DNA from: Parietaria judaica
Taxonomy: Eukaryota; Streptophyta; Magnoliopsida; Rosales; Urticaceae
Direction: 5' to 3'
DNA length: 64,000 bases
Assembly: GCA_954871525.1 (NCBI GenBank)
Contig: OX940860.1
Coordinates: 19,624,001-19,688,000 of the forward strand
How positions within the stretch are numbered: position 1 is the first letter of the stretch; each line of letters starts with the position of its first letter. This document shows, piece by piece, positions 11,511 to 24,022 of this stretch. The notes under the pieces were generated by a model that saw nothing but the letters and a program-made list of their open reading frames with translations, was not told where the DNA came from and did not search any database. The position numbers and the translations under genes were made by a program.

Positions 11511-11895
11511 AAAAAAAATTAAGAAAATCCCCAACGAGAAGGCCTAAAAGCTTCAACTATTTCTTTCACAAAAAAAACTTCAACTATTTTACTATATTCA
11601 ACGCTTTTTATATATTTAATAGTCAATGGGATTTATTTGTTGTGATTTATGAGAAATGCTTACGATAAAAGATATATAACGATACATTACATTCAACGTC
11701 ATTAATTTGCTTAAATAAGAAATGCTTCGATAATCACGTTTTTTCTATCCCGCCCAATATCCTTACAGCTCACCTGCGCTCGCCACGTGTAACGCACATA
11801 CGGCCTTGCCGACAAACTTGGCGCTCTCTTTCTTCCTCTTTCAGTAACATAACACAGAGAAAGATCAATTGAAGAAGAAGAAGAAGAAGACGAAG
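11201..11895. other. Divergent intergenic region TIM9 / OEP16
   Basis: Contains an (AT)n run near 11487-11510, a micro-insert at 11551-11589 and the OEP16 promoter and leader. A GAAGAAGAAG run just precedes the OEP16 ATG. No additional gene. Confidence 0.5.
11551..11589 (+). mobile_element. Micro-insert: poly(A) tract between direct repeats
   Basis: CTTCAACTATTT occurs at 11551-11562 and 11578-11589 with CTTTCACAAAAAAAA (15 bp) between. This is the same arrangement as the minus-strand micro-inserts in the window, but in plus orientation. Confidence 0.5.
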
Positions 11896-13127
11896 ATGCC
11901 AAAGAGCAGGTTCCGGGGGACGGTCTCGGGGTCGAAGATGGACGTGACGATCGACATGGGAAACCCATTGCTCAACCTCACAGTCGACGGCTTTCTCAAG
12001 ATCGGAACCGTAATTATCCACTTCCATTCAGGTTTATCCATTTTCGGATCTGATTCCTTCCATTTGTGACGCAGATTGCAGCCTCCAGAGCTGCTGCAGA
12101 AGATGCCTACTACGTCGCCAAGAAAGGTTTCAATTCTTCTTTTCCCAGATCACCATTTTCGTTTCTTCTCTCTTCTTATTAGTCTTCAATGACTATGTTA
12201 TTTTGGCAGGGACTGTCTCTCGTCGCGACTTCGAGCACTCGGTCAGTAAATTTCTGCAACTACTTTTTCTATGATTTTGCTTTTGTGGGTTTCAATCTTC
12301 AAAGCAATGCTTTGCCTTTTTCACACACTATTCGTTAGAATTAGATGTCCTGGTTTAATGTGAATATTCAAAGTAGTTATTTTCTTGGTGATATAAACTT
12401 AATTTTTATTTTCTTATGGTCAAAGTTTCGATCAATTTAATAGAACTTTAGATGTGTCCTTAAGTTTTTATAAACATGTGTATCACTTGTTAAAACTTTC
12501 AAATATTTACGGAAGTTTAAGTTTAACGACAAGTAAGTGAAATTTTAGACAAAAAAAATTGAGAACTTCAGTTGTAAAAAAAAAAAAGAAGAAGAAGAGT
12601 TTATGCACCCAAAAATTTAAAGCATTGTAATTTAGTTTGTTCATTGAATGACTTTATGTCCTTTTGATTACATGAATTCAATTCTTGTGTGATTGCAGTT
12701 GAAGAAGATGTGTAAGGAAGGCGCATATTGGGGTAAGTTATTACCCTATTCTCACTTAGAAGTTGTCTGTTTGACTATTTCGACGATGGAGACTACCGTT
12801 TCTTATCACTTCTTGGTCTTGTATTCGGCAGGAACAGTGGCCGGAGTCTACGTGGGAATGGAGTACGGCATGGAGAGAATCCGGGGAACCAGAGATTGGG
12901 TACTACTCACTTTTTAGCATCATTTGATGACGTGATTGGTTAAGATATCATTTAAAAACGAGTCGGTTCTTTTGAGCATGTTGCAGAAGAATGCAATGAT
13001 CGGAGGGGCTGTCACGGGAGCGGTGATGTCTATAGCTAGCAACAAAGACAGGGAGACGGTGTTGCTGGATGCCATCACCGGAGGCGCTGTGGCCACTGCT
13101 GCAGAGTTTATCAACTATCTCACCTGA
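11896..13127 (+). CDS. OEP16: Plastid outer envelope pore protein 16 (OEP16-1 type)
   Basis: Amino-acid-selective channel of the plastid outer envelope, in the Tim17/Tim22/Tim23/PRAT fold family. Six exons: 11896-12009, 12075-12126, 12210-12241, 12699-12732, 12832-12899, 12987-13127. All borders are GT-AG and the join is in frame, giving 146 residues, the family length. Recognisable blocks are SRFRGTVSG, VTIDMGNPLLNLTVDGFLKIG, SRRDFEHSLKKMCKEGAYWG, GVYVGMEYGMERIRGTRDWKNAMIGGAVTGAVMS, and LDAITGGAVATAAEFINYL. These match OEP16-1 better than the more diverged seed-type OEP16-2 or the OEP16-3/4 groups; this paralogue call is from memory and less certain than the family call. Four weakly hydrophobic, Gly-rich helices are expected. 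The start ATG is in a purine-rich context 19 bases after a GAAGAAG run. No defects seen. Confidence 0.93.
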
Positions 13128-14058
13128 AGGTTTTGCTGTTATTGTCTTGCTCGTCGAATTTTCGGACTGAAAAGATCATTTCATAGCAAGGTTTTCTAAA
13201 TAATTTCTGTGTAAAACTTGTGTAATAATAATAGTAAGATGAAACTTTTTAGTATTTTTGTACGGATTCTATGTACTACTCCGAAGATACTCACCTGGAG
13301 CCAATAGTCAATAAGAGTTTAGCTCGTTGAGTTATTTGAAGTTTTGAACTAGTAACATTGAATTATGATATTCAAGCCCCGCTACTTCTGAAAAACACTC
13401 TCTCTAAAAAGTTCTTAAGCTAACCGACAGTTCTATTTTCAAACTCCATTTTGCAGTAACTATCACATCAAACACTACAAACCGAATTCTATTTTTAACC
13501 CCAAATTGAAATATTCAATTTATAATTAACTTTATCTTATTTATTTTCGTACCCTTATATTTATGTACTATCTTTTAATCATACCACATATTTATTATTT
13601 AGTAACAAAATATTATTCCATAAACAAATTTTAAAATATAAATATACACATATTAAAATTAACATTTATTTGACAAAAAATTACAATATATCACAAATAA
13701 CACAAAATAAAATAGAAGAAACTACAATTAAGAATCTGAATTAATATATTCCTCTCACAAATAGTCGATCAATGTATTTTGTAGAGTGATATGTGCATTT
13801 TTATCTCTTAATTATGTAAATAAAATATTTTCAAAGGACCAAAATATAAATTAGTTGGTGATATGCGTTTGTGAATAGTGATACGCTATATATAACTTAA
13901 CGCAACAATATTTAAAAGTGGAGTCTCGCGCCATTATGGCATTGAGTTTGGCGTTTGAGTGAAGAGCTACTCCAACGCATTAATTGCGTCTCGGTTGGAG
14001 AAAGCTCGTAGTGTCTTGATAACAAATATTGTTATCTATCAATTATTAACTTATTAAG
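13128..14058. other. OEP16 3' region and intergenic
   Basis: Probable OEP16 3' UTR to about 13290, then AT-rich sequence. A short GC-richer block at 13920-14010 has no recognisable coding content. Confidence 0.4.
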
Positions 14059-14066
14059 ATTTAATC

Positions 14067-17000
14067 CAAGGATTTGAATGCCGTTTTTGTCGAAAAATCG
14101 TTTGTCGTTATCGACGGAGTAATCGTTTACCGATAGATATATCGATGGAAAACCTATAAAAATTATCGTTTGCCGTTATCGAAACTTATCAAACTTATCG
14201 ATGGATTAATCGGTTATCGATGGATTTATCGATGGAAAACCTATAAAATAAATAAATTATAATAACAATTATTATTTACAAACTAGTGCATTAAACCTCG
14301 CTTCGCTCGGTAGCGGAGAGTGTCTCAATAATAAATTTATGTGGAAAGATTATTAAATTTAAATAAATCAATAACTTCATTCTCTCAAATGTCTGTCAAT
14401 CCAAAATTAAAAAAGCCATTCAAATTATTTACTTATGTGCTTACACAAAAGTATTATTATCTATACAAAGAAATATAATATACAAAAAGTATTATTCATA
14501 CCATGTAAATGTTATTATTTTATACAAATTCTATTTATTACTGATTGATCCGTAAAAATATGAGCGATAAATATCTTGTTAGTAAACTCAATGCTTGTTA
14601 AAAAAAAATTTAGTAAAGATGTTACTCTTGATAAACTCATAAAATTAAAATATCTTAATTTGTAACGATTTCTTCAAGAGATATACTATCAAAATTATGT
14701 ACATTAATATAACAAAATATCACAATCACTATAAGTTTCATATTTGTAGTTCGTATGTAGACATCTCTATTTTTTATTTTTGAGACTATACCAGCATTTC
14801 ACTTTTTTGCAATACACTTGCCTTTGATTTTTTAGCCATGAAAAATCGTTTATTTTTATATTTTTTTTTTGTTAATATAAACATTTATAGAGTATAATTA
14901 AAAATTCAAAAAGACTACAAAAGCATGTTTTTGTGTGGAATTGAAAATTAAAGACTATCATATTTTTTGCATTAAGTTATAAATCAATAATTTTTACTGT
15001 GTCACTATGGTTGATTTTTATTTCATGATAAAAAATAAAAAATAGATATCAAATATATAATATAATAATAGTAGTATATATGGATATAGATTTTCTTTAA
15101 AGTGTAAAATTGATTTCATATATAAAAGAAAATCCGGGATTCATTTTAGAAAGGTTTTATACAAAATGTTCATTAAAGGAAATTGTTAGGTGCTTAATTA
15201 CGTATAAAAAAAAGTATAAACATATAAAAGTAAGAAAATGAAAGTCTAAAATAAAATAAAAAAACATTTCAGAACTTTAAAAACTATACTAAAGTTACGG
15301 GTTTAGTGTGAGTCAATTAATATGAAGAAACAAAAACTTGTGCACCGTATCTTAACTTCAAAAAAAAAATTACAGGAAAGAAGCTCAACCTACAAAAAAC
15401 CGCATAACGTTAACGATATACAATCGTACTTAGTTAGAGTCTTTTATCCTTCGGGTGCGGAAAAAGAAGTAAAGCTATTCATCTTCTCAACCTAAAAAAC
15501 CAATCAACTACTGATCGTAGTGTGAGCTCAATCAATAACATATTCATATTAAAAAATATTTATTGACAATAGTGAAAAAGGATGGTTTCACAACATTATC
15601 TTGTCACGAAAGTATGTTGTGTGGAATTGAAAAATACTATCAAGAGAATTATTGCATTAAGTTATATATTAATTCTTTTATTGTGTCATTATGCCATTAT
15701 GGTGGATTTTTTTCATGATCAAAAAATTGAAATTAAAGAAATCTTAAATAGAATATAATCTATGTATTATAAAAAGAAAGAAAAAAACACAAAAGTAATT
15801 TATAAATATGTTGGATTGTATATTTCAATCGAAATACTACTATTTACCTGTCTAACTCACTAATTGTTGATTTTTTAGGTAATGCCATGGCCTTTTTTTT
15901 ATTAGATATTATAATTAATATATATTTTAAAATATTCAAAATAGGCAACAAAAAAAACTATTGTCTATAAAATAAGTAATTTTGTGAATGTCAACAACCG
16001 GCAAGCTTTTGATATACCTGTTCTTCTATTAAAAAAAATATTGAACGTAACAAAAAATTAGATCATTATTAGCTTATTAAATTATATCATGCAATCAATT
16101 CTACTATATATAATTGACATATTAACTGTATAAAAGTAGTATCTAAAGCTAATTGTTTTTCACCAAAACAACGAATGATGTTTTTTAATTATAAAATTTG
16201 AAAAAATCTGAAAATGTAAGATATAAGAATCAATTTTATTTTATAATGCTATGCCACTTTTCAAAAACTGTCCATATATATATATATATGTGTGTGTGTT
16301 TGACAATTATAACAAAGTAACATTTTTGTAAAGTACATAATTTTACTCTTATTTTCATAAAAAAAATATTATATTTAGGAACCACCAATTATATCAAAGT
16401 AACGTTTTTATAAATTAGTGGAGAAAAATCAAATGTATCGATTGATCAATAATTATAAACATCATTTGATGCATTTTATATCAGTTTAAAAAAAAAAGTT
16501 CTGTTTTATTTTTCGGTTTTCGATATATATTGTATGTGTTTAAGTAGGAATTTGTAGTAAATTAAAAGAGACTTATTTCTAAGCTAAAAAAAACACAAAT
16601 TTGAAAAAATAAAATAAAATAATGCATTACCTTTTCTGGCAATTAATAACTAAAAGAATAAAATAAAAAAATTATATAAAAAAATTCGCAATGCCTTGAT
16701 AATGTGTAAGAAAAACAAATGTATGTGTCTGTACTCTTATAAAAAACTCGACAGTAAGCGGTTTTTCCTTAAAATTTGTTCAGTAACCTAGGTGTCGGCA
16801 TTTCTCCTTTTTAACCATTGGTAACTCCGTCACTCATTAGCCTACCCATACAATAAACACTAAAATTAACCTTGTTTCAAACTATACCTGTTGAAAAAGC
16901 AACAATAATCAAAACACTATATATATATATATATATATTAAATTGGAGATAAAGACCCGAATGTAGAAACTGAAAATATATATTGCACCGTTACAAATTT

Positions 17001-18981
17001 ACGGAAACCAATTCAAAATATTACAATATTAGCCTAAGAAAACAAAGATCAAATGCAACACATTTTATGTCATTATGGAGCATATAACTTCAACTATAGA
17101 ATATTTCACTTGGATTTCTAATAAAAAAAAAAGATATCATCAAAAGTTAAACAACCAAATCCCCAATGAGCTTCTCAGAAAAAAGAAAAAAGAAAAAAAA
17201 AGAAAAAAAACCCAAAGATATCGTCGGAGGATATTGTGGTTGTAGGTGTCAGTGATTGGCGCAGGCGACACGATTGAGTTGTAAATGATGATCTCATAGC
17301 TATCTTGCAACAATGATTGCCGAATTCCGGAGCGTGATTATTTGCTCGAAAATGACATAAAATGAAACGAAGATACTCCATGTTCAAAACAAATAAAATG
17401 TATTAGAAGGTGAGAAAAAAAAATCATAAAAATAAAAAAATAATTAACTACAAAATAAGAACAACAACAGGAAGGACAAAATGAGAAAAAATAGTACCAA
17501 AATATTATTTCAAGAGCCTCTATTTATAGGTTAGGAGACTCAAAATGAAAAGTCTTAGCTTTTATTGTTTTAATTGCATAAATGTAAGTAAATGAATTTA
17601 GACATTAAGAAAGGAAAATCAAAAGTCTAAATTTAATGGAATAAACAATACCAAAAGTCATCAAACTAATATTTACAAAATAAAAATAAATGAAAACTCT
17701 ATCAAAATTAGAATTCCCCATGCTTTGATCTTATGATGCTAAATTCTCAAGTCTCTTTGTGGTTACTCACTTTTTCAATACTTGAATCTTAACATGCCAC
17801 ATCACTTGTGTTTCTTCCTTTTAATATATATAGATTATAAGTTGTAACTTGTAAGTCAAAATGCTCTCTTTATTTACTATTAGATAAAATATGCTTATTT
17901 GATAAATTTTGGAAAGAGTCAAAGTCATATTTTACTAAAATAAAATATTTTAAAATCACCAATTGTTAATTATATAAAATCTGCCCACTTGAAGTTGTAT
18001 CAAAAAAATTGAAGAACTATCTCAATTTAACCAATTTTCTAAAAATATGTACTTTTGCCTCAATAGTTGGAAAACGTCAAATTACAAAACAAATTATGTC
18101 AACCACACAATTTATGAATTATATACAATATCATAAAATGAAATTACACCAAAAAAGTCGATCAACTAGATCAATTAACCAATTTCTGAAACATATGTAC
18201 TTTTGCCGCAATAATTGGAAAATTCGGGAAAACGTCAAATTGCAAAAAAAATTTATCAAACTCACAATTTCCTAATTATATACATTGTTAAATAATGAAA
18301 TTACATCAAAAATATTAAAAATATAGCTCAAGTTCAACAATTTTTGAAAAATAAATACTTTTACCGCAATTATATAACAATTCGAACAAACACTAAAATC
18401 ACCCCAAATCTGCAAAAAAACAAAAACAAAAACAAAAATCACACAAACTATTACAATTCATCCATATTCCTTAATAAACCTTAAAAAAAATATTCAACAA
18501 TAACATTTGATTCAAAACCTAAAATGTACATTCAAAGTATCATTAAACTCAAACTTGAACTTTCATTCAACCTAATAGCTTTCTATGTAACTATATGAAA
18601 TATAGAATAAAATTGTGAAAATTTGACATGATTCATACATATACAATATTTAAACTTCAAAACACTCAAGATCCACTAAAAAAAACCCTAAAAATACCTT
18701 TAAATTCCAAAATTAAAAGAAATTGGAAGTTTTGCGGCGAAAAAGAAAAAACTATACTGGGGTTGACTTATCGTTTTTGACCGAAAAGTAACAAGCTTTT
18801 TGAACCGAAAAGTAACAAGCTTTTCGAAAAAATACACTTGAAAACTTTGCTCGATAAGTGACTTGCTTTTCGAATCGAAAAATCGCGATAAGTATAAAAC
18901 GACAACGATTAGAGGAGATAAGTTACCGAGAAGTGGCTTTCAGCGATAAATCGCTCGATTATCGCGAAATTTCGATCCTTG
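14067..18981. mobile_element. 4.9-kb non-coding hAT-like relic
   Basis: Flanked by ATTTAATC on both sides (14059-14066 and 18982-18989), an 8-bp duplication typical of hAT. Tips are CAAGGATTTG on the left and the inverse CAAGGATCGA on the right. Subterminal regions are packed with short TTATCG/CGATAA motifs (14090-14240 and 18760-18970). About 17935-18440 holds a degenerate tandem array with a period near 150 bp, each unit containing a TACTTTTGCC or similar phrase. The middle (14280-17900) is AT-rich with no credible ORF. A GC-richer phrase at 14285-14320 may mark another insertion. A smaller relative with the same layout is at 31402-32677. Confidence 0.65.
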
Positions 18982-18989
18982 ATTTAATC

Positions 18990-19278
18990 CAAATAATTAA
19001 GTAAATAATTATATATATTGTAAAAGGGATTATAATAGCACTTTTTTCAAAAGCACATCCCTAAGTAGGTGTAAAGGAGCTCGTTTTGGAACTTGGAAGG
19101 GTCGCTGAAGAAGATTTTTTCCACTTGTGATGTCCCGTGTATTTGTTGTCACTGTTCGTGGCCCGAATACTTAATTTGCCTAGTTCGCCTTGTAGTGTTT
19201 GTACCGGTGTAGATTCTTAGATTTCAAAATTCTATAAGAAAAATATGTTTTTAACTAATATTCCTAAACACCATCAAC
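18990..19278. other. Gap between two hAT elements
   Basis: About 290 bp between hAT insertions. Removing the relic would join this to 13920-14058. No gene recognised. Confidence 0.4.
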
Positions 19279-19286
19279 ATGCGCAT

Positions 19287-22200
19287 TAATCCTGTAAATG
19301 TAGGAGGGTCGGATTTCCCGGACCCTCTATTTTTTTTTTTTACGGAGTCGGAGCTCGGACTCCGACTTAATACGGAGCTGGATTAATCCGGCTCTGACAT
19401 ATTTAAAATAAAAATAAAAAATCCAACGGCTCTATGTTTTGAGCCGTTGGATGTGCCACGTGGACGGCGCGATCGAAAGAGCCGTTGGGCAACGGCTCTC
19501 TCCCACATGCTCCCGAGGAGTTTCTGCAATTGCAGAAAAGGGCCTGATTTATATCCATTGGGTATTAATTATACCCTCTTTACTCGATTCTCTCCATTTT
19601 CCCCTATAAAAACCACACTTCTCCCTCATTTTTTTCACTCAACTCATTCTCTTCATCTCATACTCTCTCAACTCGCCCAAGCTCTCAAAAAATCCGATTT
19701 TAAGGTATAGTTTTCTTATCTTATAGTTATATTAATACTCTTATAAAATTAGTTACTTATTTAGTTATTCTAGCAATATTATTATCATAATATCTATTAT
19801 ATTATATAGTTTAGTTTATTTATAGTATAGTTTAATTTAGTTATAATTTATAATTTAGTTTATTTATATTATATAGTTTAGTTTAGTTATAGTATAGGTT
19901 ATTAATGTCTAGTTCCGATAACCGTTCTCGAGGCCGAAATGATCGCCGAGGAAAAGGACGGACCGGTTCCGAAACCGGGTCGGTTAATAGTATTCCACAT
20001 TCAACTCCGCCGGCGCCGGTATAACAACAAATACAACATACATATTATGGCGGTGTTTACCAACAAAATGCTCCGGGTTCCATTAGTCTACCGTCGCCAC
20101 AAATTCAACCCAATCCGATCGTTCCGGTAATTTATGGTCAACAATTCGGTTGTTTTACTAACTTACTTCAAAAAGCTACAGGAAATATTCCGGAATGGTC
20201 GAGCGAGCAAGAGGCGTACGATGCCCAAAACCAACATCGCCAAAACCGAGAAGCTTCGGCATCGATGAACATGCACGACGGAAGAGACGACGATCCGAAT
20301 TACGAAGGTCCTGAAGGCGGGGACGACTACGACGACGAGGACGACGACGACGACGCCGACGAAGTAGAAGAATTTCTTCCACCGCCGCCGCCGGTCCGAG
20401 GTCATGGTCGGCCTCGTGGTTCTAGTTGGCCTCCTATTCCGCCGCCAGCAAACCCGCCACCGCCAAAGCCGAGGAAGAGGAAGAACCTAACATCTCCGGT
20501 ATGGCGAAATGACTTTTTTCCGCTTTATATTCTTAATCATACTACAGGAAAAGAGGAAAGATTCGGGAAATGTCGAACTTGCGGAGAAATAAAGGCGGCC
20601 GATCCAAAAATTCAAGGCACATCGTACCTCAGAGATCACGCCAAGCAATGCCGAAAGCGTAAGAAAGTGGAGGAGGTAAGTCGCTTATCCGATCTCATTT
20701 ATAGGAAAGCTCTCGCTAGATTTATCATACGCGATGGTTTACCGGTATCGTTTTCCGAGGGAGATGGTCTCAACAAATTTTTAGCCTTCATCGCCCCGAC
20801 AAACTACCGGTATGTCTCGCGTCATGTAACTAGAGAGACAATTATTCAATATTATGATGAACAAAGAATTGAGCTAGACAAATTATTTCAACAAGCGTCG
20901 TACAAGTTTGCTTTAACATCGGATTGTTGGAAAGGTCACGCTAACGATGATTATATTTCCGTTGTAGCTCATTTTATTAACGATGATTGGAAATTAGAAA
21001 AGCGTATTTTTAGGATTTAAACCCATGCGTGTTAGGCATACCGGGGTTAACATTGCCGAGGCTATATTGAATGTGTTGACATTTTGGAACCTTAGCAATA
21101 GGGTAGTTTCAATTACATTAGATAATGCTAGCCCCCACAACATTACCGTTGATTTGTTAAAGGATAGTCTCGATAATTTTAGGGCCGATTATTTTCATCA
21201 AAGATGTGCATGCCATATTATCAATTTGATAGTTCAAGCGGGGTTAAATATTATTTCGCCAAGCATAGATAGAATTAGGAGTGCCATTATGTACATACGA
21301 TCATCTACTATGCGCACGAAATCTTGGTTAGCATATTGCAGGGAATACCACAAAGCGGAGCGAGTGTTCTCTCCGGATATGCCTATCCGGTGGAACTCTA
21401 CCTACTTGATGTTGGAGGCGGTCATACCGTACAAGGAGCTAGTTACGAACTGGATCAACGGACAAGATGTCAGACACGTGGACGACTACCTCGACGAATC
21501 CGATTGAATGATGGCTATCCAATTCCAGGCTTTTCTATCCCTTTTTTATACTATTACCGTTACTTTATCTCATGTTTACAAACCTACATCTCATTTAGCT
21601 TTAGCTTGCATTTTTGATATTATTGTTCATTTTGATAAAGCAAAACAAAACCCTTTATTTGCAAATGTTTTGACACCGATTATTGAAAAATTTAGGGTTT
21701 ATTGGAAACATATTCCATTTTTGTTTTGCGCGGCTATAATCATAGATCCTACATTAAAGCTCGGTAAATTGCAGGCGATCTTGGTGATGATGCAACAATT
21801 GACGGGAGATCCATACCTTGACGAAGACTATCCCGACGAGGAATTGAAGATGAGGCTTCTTTACAAGGAGTACGAGACGAAGTATTACGAGGACATGGAG
21901 CAAGAAGGAGACACGGAACACGTCCCGACGCCGCCCCCGAGCAACGCACCCGGAGCGCCCTATGTTTCGACGCATCGGGTGTTTTACAACCTAACTCATA
22001 CCGGCGGCGGCGGGCACGGAGGATCATCAACGGTGTCAAGTCCGGCCTCAACGTCACAACATAGCGGGAGTTCCGGAGGTCGTCGTCCCCGAAGAGCAAA
22101 CCGCCGAAGAATCAACGAGTACGACGTCTTTTGTAACCTTCCACCGGCACCGTGTCCCGACGAAGGCCTCGCCATACTTGAATGGTGGCGCGTAAATCGT

Positions 22201-22873
22201 CTTGAGTACCCGGTTTTATCATTGGTGGCTCGCGACATCCTCACCGTTCCGGTCTCCACGGTGTCATCGGAAGCGGCTTTCTCGTTGGCGGGACGCCTAT
22301 TGGAGGCTCGACGCAAGTCAACGAAGGCGTTTTTGGTCGAAATCCTTATGCTTTCCAAGGATTGGATTTTGGCCGAAAAGCGAACGCAAGATAATCAAAT
22401 GGTAGACAACGAGTTGTTAGACTATTTCAACGAGCTTAACGTGGCAAACCCGGAGTAATCGGTTTGTAATTGTATGACATTTGTATTTGCTTTATAATTT
22501 AAATAAAAACCTTAGGGCGCTCTTTCCTCGCCCGAGCCGCACCCTTTTGGGGGACTCGGAGAGGTTTTAACGAGGCCCGTTATTTATTTAATTATTTGTC
22601 TTCATGTTTATCATCATTAAAATTTGAAATTTGAAATTTGAATTTCAAACCCGTTAAAACCGTTAAAATATAATTTGATATTTAAAATTTAAACTCCTAA
22701 AATCCGAAAAAATATAAAGTATTCGATTTAAAATAATTCAGGGACCAAAACACAATTTTCGAAAAAAAATTAAAAAAAAAATGCGGAGTCGATTTGGCGG
22801 ACCCGGATAAATCCGACTCTGAAAAAAAAAAAAAAGACACGGATATCTGTGCTCTCCTACATTCGCGGGATTA
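19287..22873 (+). mobile_element. hAT element with BED-finger transposase (defective)
   Basis: TIRs are imperfect but clear: TAATCCTGTAAATGTAGGAG at the left, and the right end read inversely is TAATCCCGCGAATGTAGGAG. Both sides are flanked by ATGCGCAT (19279-19286 and 22874-22881). This 8-bp duplication is itself a palindrome and fits the hAT nTnnnnAn pattern. A 5' leader with a possible promoter (19560-19700) precedes the transposase pseudogene at 19905-22458. The 3' flank contains a degenerate AAATTTGAA repeat. Confidence 0.88.
19905..22458 (+). pseudogene. hAT transposase, zinc-finger BED type, inactivated
   Basis: The reading starts at ATG 19905 and runs to TAA 22456-22458. The N-terminus is Ser/Arg/Gln-rich, followed by an acidic Asp/Glu run and a Pro-rich segment. 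A BED-type zinc finger follows (CRTCG ... H ... C within 20568-20655). The hAT core contains WKGHANDDYISVVAHFI and CACHIINLIVQAG. The C-terminal dimerisation domain reads LEWWRVNRLEYPVLSLVARDILTVPVSTVSSEAAFSLAGRLL. Three lesions: TAA at 20022-20024 where the context suggests Gln, a +1 frameshift near 21016-21024, and TGA at 21505-21507 in an otherwise continuous frame. The protein cannot be made from this copy. Confidence 0.88.
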
Positions 22874-22881
22874 ATGCGCAT

Positions 22882-23366
22882 GAATTCGCAAACGTCATGG
22901 GAATCCCATCCCATCAATTCAAAATCAAATATTATAATATTATCTTCTTTCAAGAAGAGATAAGAACAATGTCAGACAGACCATATCATACGTAGATGTC
23001 AGTTTCACACTCTACTTGTTCAACAATCCACTACATATGCCTATCCATTGCATTATTGCTTGCATCTTCTTCTCATTCAAATCAAACACTTTAAAAACAC
23101 ATTAACGATTTTGGATTTAACACGAAGCCGTTACGAGAGACACCCATACACAAGAGCCACAACAAGATCATCACAGACGATGACGTGGCTCGCGTGGGAT
23201 ACTCCACGTCAGCTTTATTTACAGCAACTGCTTTCTTCAACATAATAATAAAAACAGGCAAACCCTAGCACGAGACTAGTGCACGATGATGATCCCAATT
23301 CCCAGCGCCAACACATAGATACATAGATAGATATGGTCCTTATTTTATAAAGAGAGAGAGCCGGCT
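22882..23366. other. Intergenic, 3' of metallothionein gene
   Basis: Probably includes the metallothionein 3' UTR close to 23366. GAGACACCC and CCACGTCAG phrases at 23130-23220 are unexplained. No gene recognised. Confidence 0.4.
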
Positions 23367-23795
23367 TCACTTGCCGCACTGGCAGCCCGAGCCGCAGCTG
23401 CAGCTGGAGCCGCACTTGCAGCCGGAGCCGCACCCGCCGTTCTCCGCGCCGAAGCTCATCTCCGCGCCCTCAAAGCCTCTGTGATAATTTACATCATATT
23501 TAATCAATTCTATCACACACGATTCAATTTAATTTATTTTCAAAAAAATAAATGTGATCATTTTTCGGAAGAAAATTGAACGTACATCTTGGCAGGAGCG
23601 AAGCCGACGATCATAGGTGCGGTGGGGTTGATCTCCTCCGATCCAAGGTCGAAGCTCCTCTTCCCGCATCTGAAATTAAATCAATTAAATTAAGAAATAA
23701 ATAATCTCTAAATTGAAACATATATATATATATAGATTAGCGACTTACTTGCAGTCACTGCCGCAGCCACAGTTGGATCCACAGTTGCAAGACAT
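23367..23795 (-). CDS. Metallothionein-like protein, plant type 1/2
   Basis: Small cytosolic Cys-rich protein that binds Cu, Zn or Cd through thiolate clusters. Three exons: 23795-23749, 23669-23586, 23478-23367, with GT-AG borders, joining to 80 residues. The N-terminal cluster has six Cys (3, 5, 9, 11, 15, 17) in Cys-X-Cys and Cys-X3-Cys arrangement (MSCNCGSNCGCGSDCKC). A Cys-free spacer of about 40 residues contains the family phrase FAPAKIGFEGAEMSFGAENGGC. The C-terminal cluster has seven Cys in a regular CGSGCKC-GSSCSC-GSGCQC pattern. The usual plant types have six there, typically ending in CNPC or CDPC, so this tail is unusual. Type 1 and type 2 features are mixed and I do not force a subtype. 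A TATA box lies about 103 bp upstream of the ATG. Confidence 0.9.
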
Positions 23796-23897
23796 GTTTG
23801 GAGAGAAGAGGAGAGTTGGTTTGCTTCTTTCTTTCTTTCTAGTTGATTTCTGTTGGTTGGAACTTGGATGAGTTTTAGGACCTGGGTTTAAACCCCT

Positions 23898-23937
23898 CTT
23901 TTATAGTGAAATGGATATCGTATCCACCGTACACGTG
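23898..23937 (-). promoter_or_regulatory. TATA box and G-box of the metallothionein gene
   Basis: TATAAAAG reads on the minus strand at 23905-23898, placing the start of transcription at about 23870 and leaving a leader of roughly 75 bp. A CACGTG G-box/ABRE core is at 23932-23937, about 27 bp further upstream. This suggests stress or ABA-type control, an inference from motif alone. Confidence 0.6.
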
Positions 23938-24022
23938 TCGAGTAAGATCGAAAATGAAGAATCATTTGAATTTTTATTTAAGTTGTAATAATGCACAGTT
24001 GCACACGCATGTGTGGTGATGT

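Noticed and set aside
20163..20405. Minus-strand ORFs opposite the BED hAT transposase
   Set aside because: Antisense of the GAC/GAA acidic repeat, giving poly-Val or poly-Arg.
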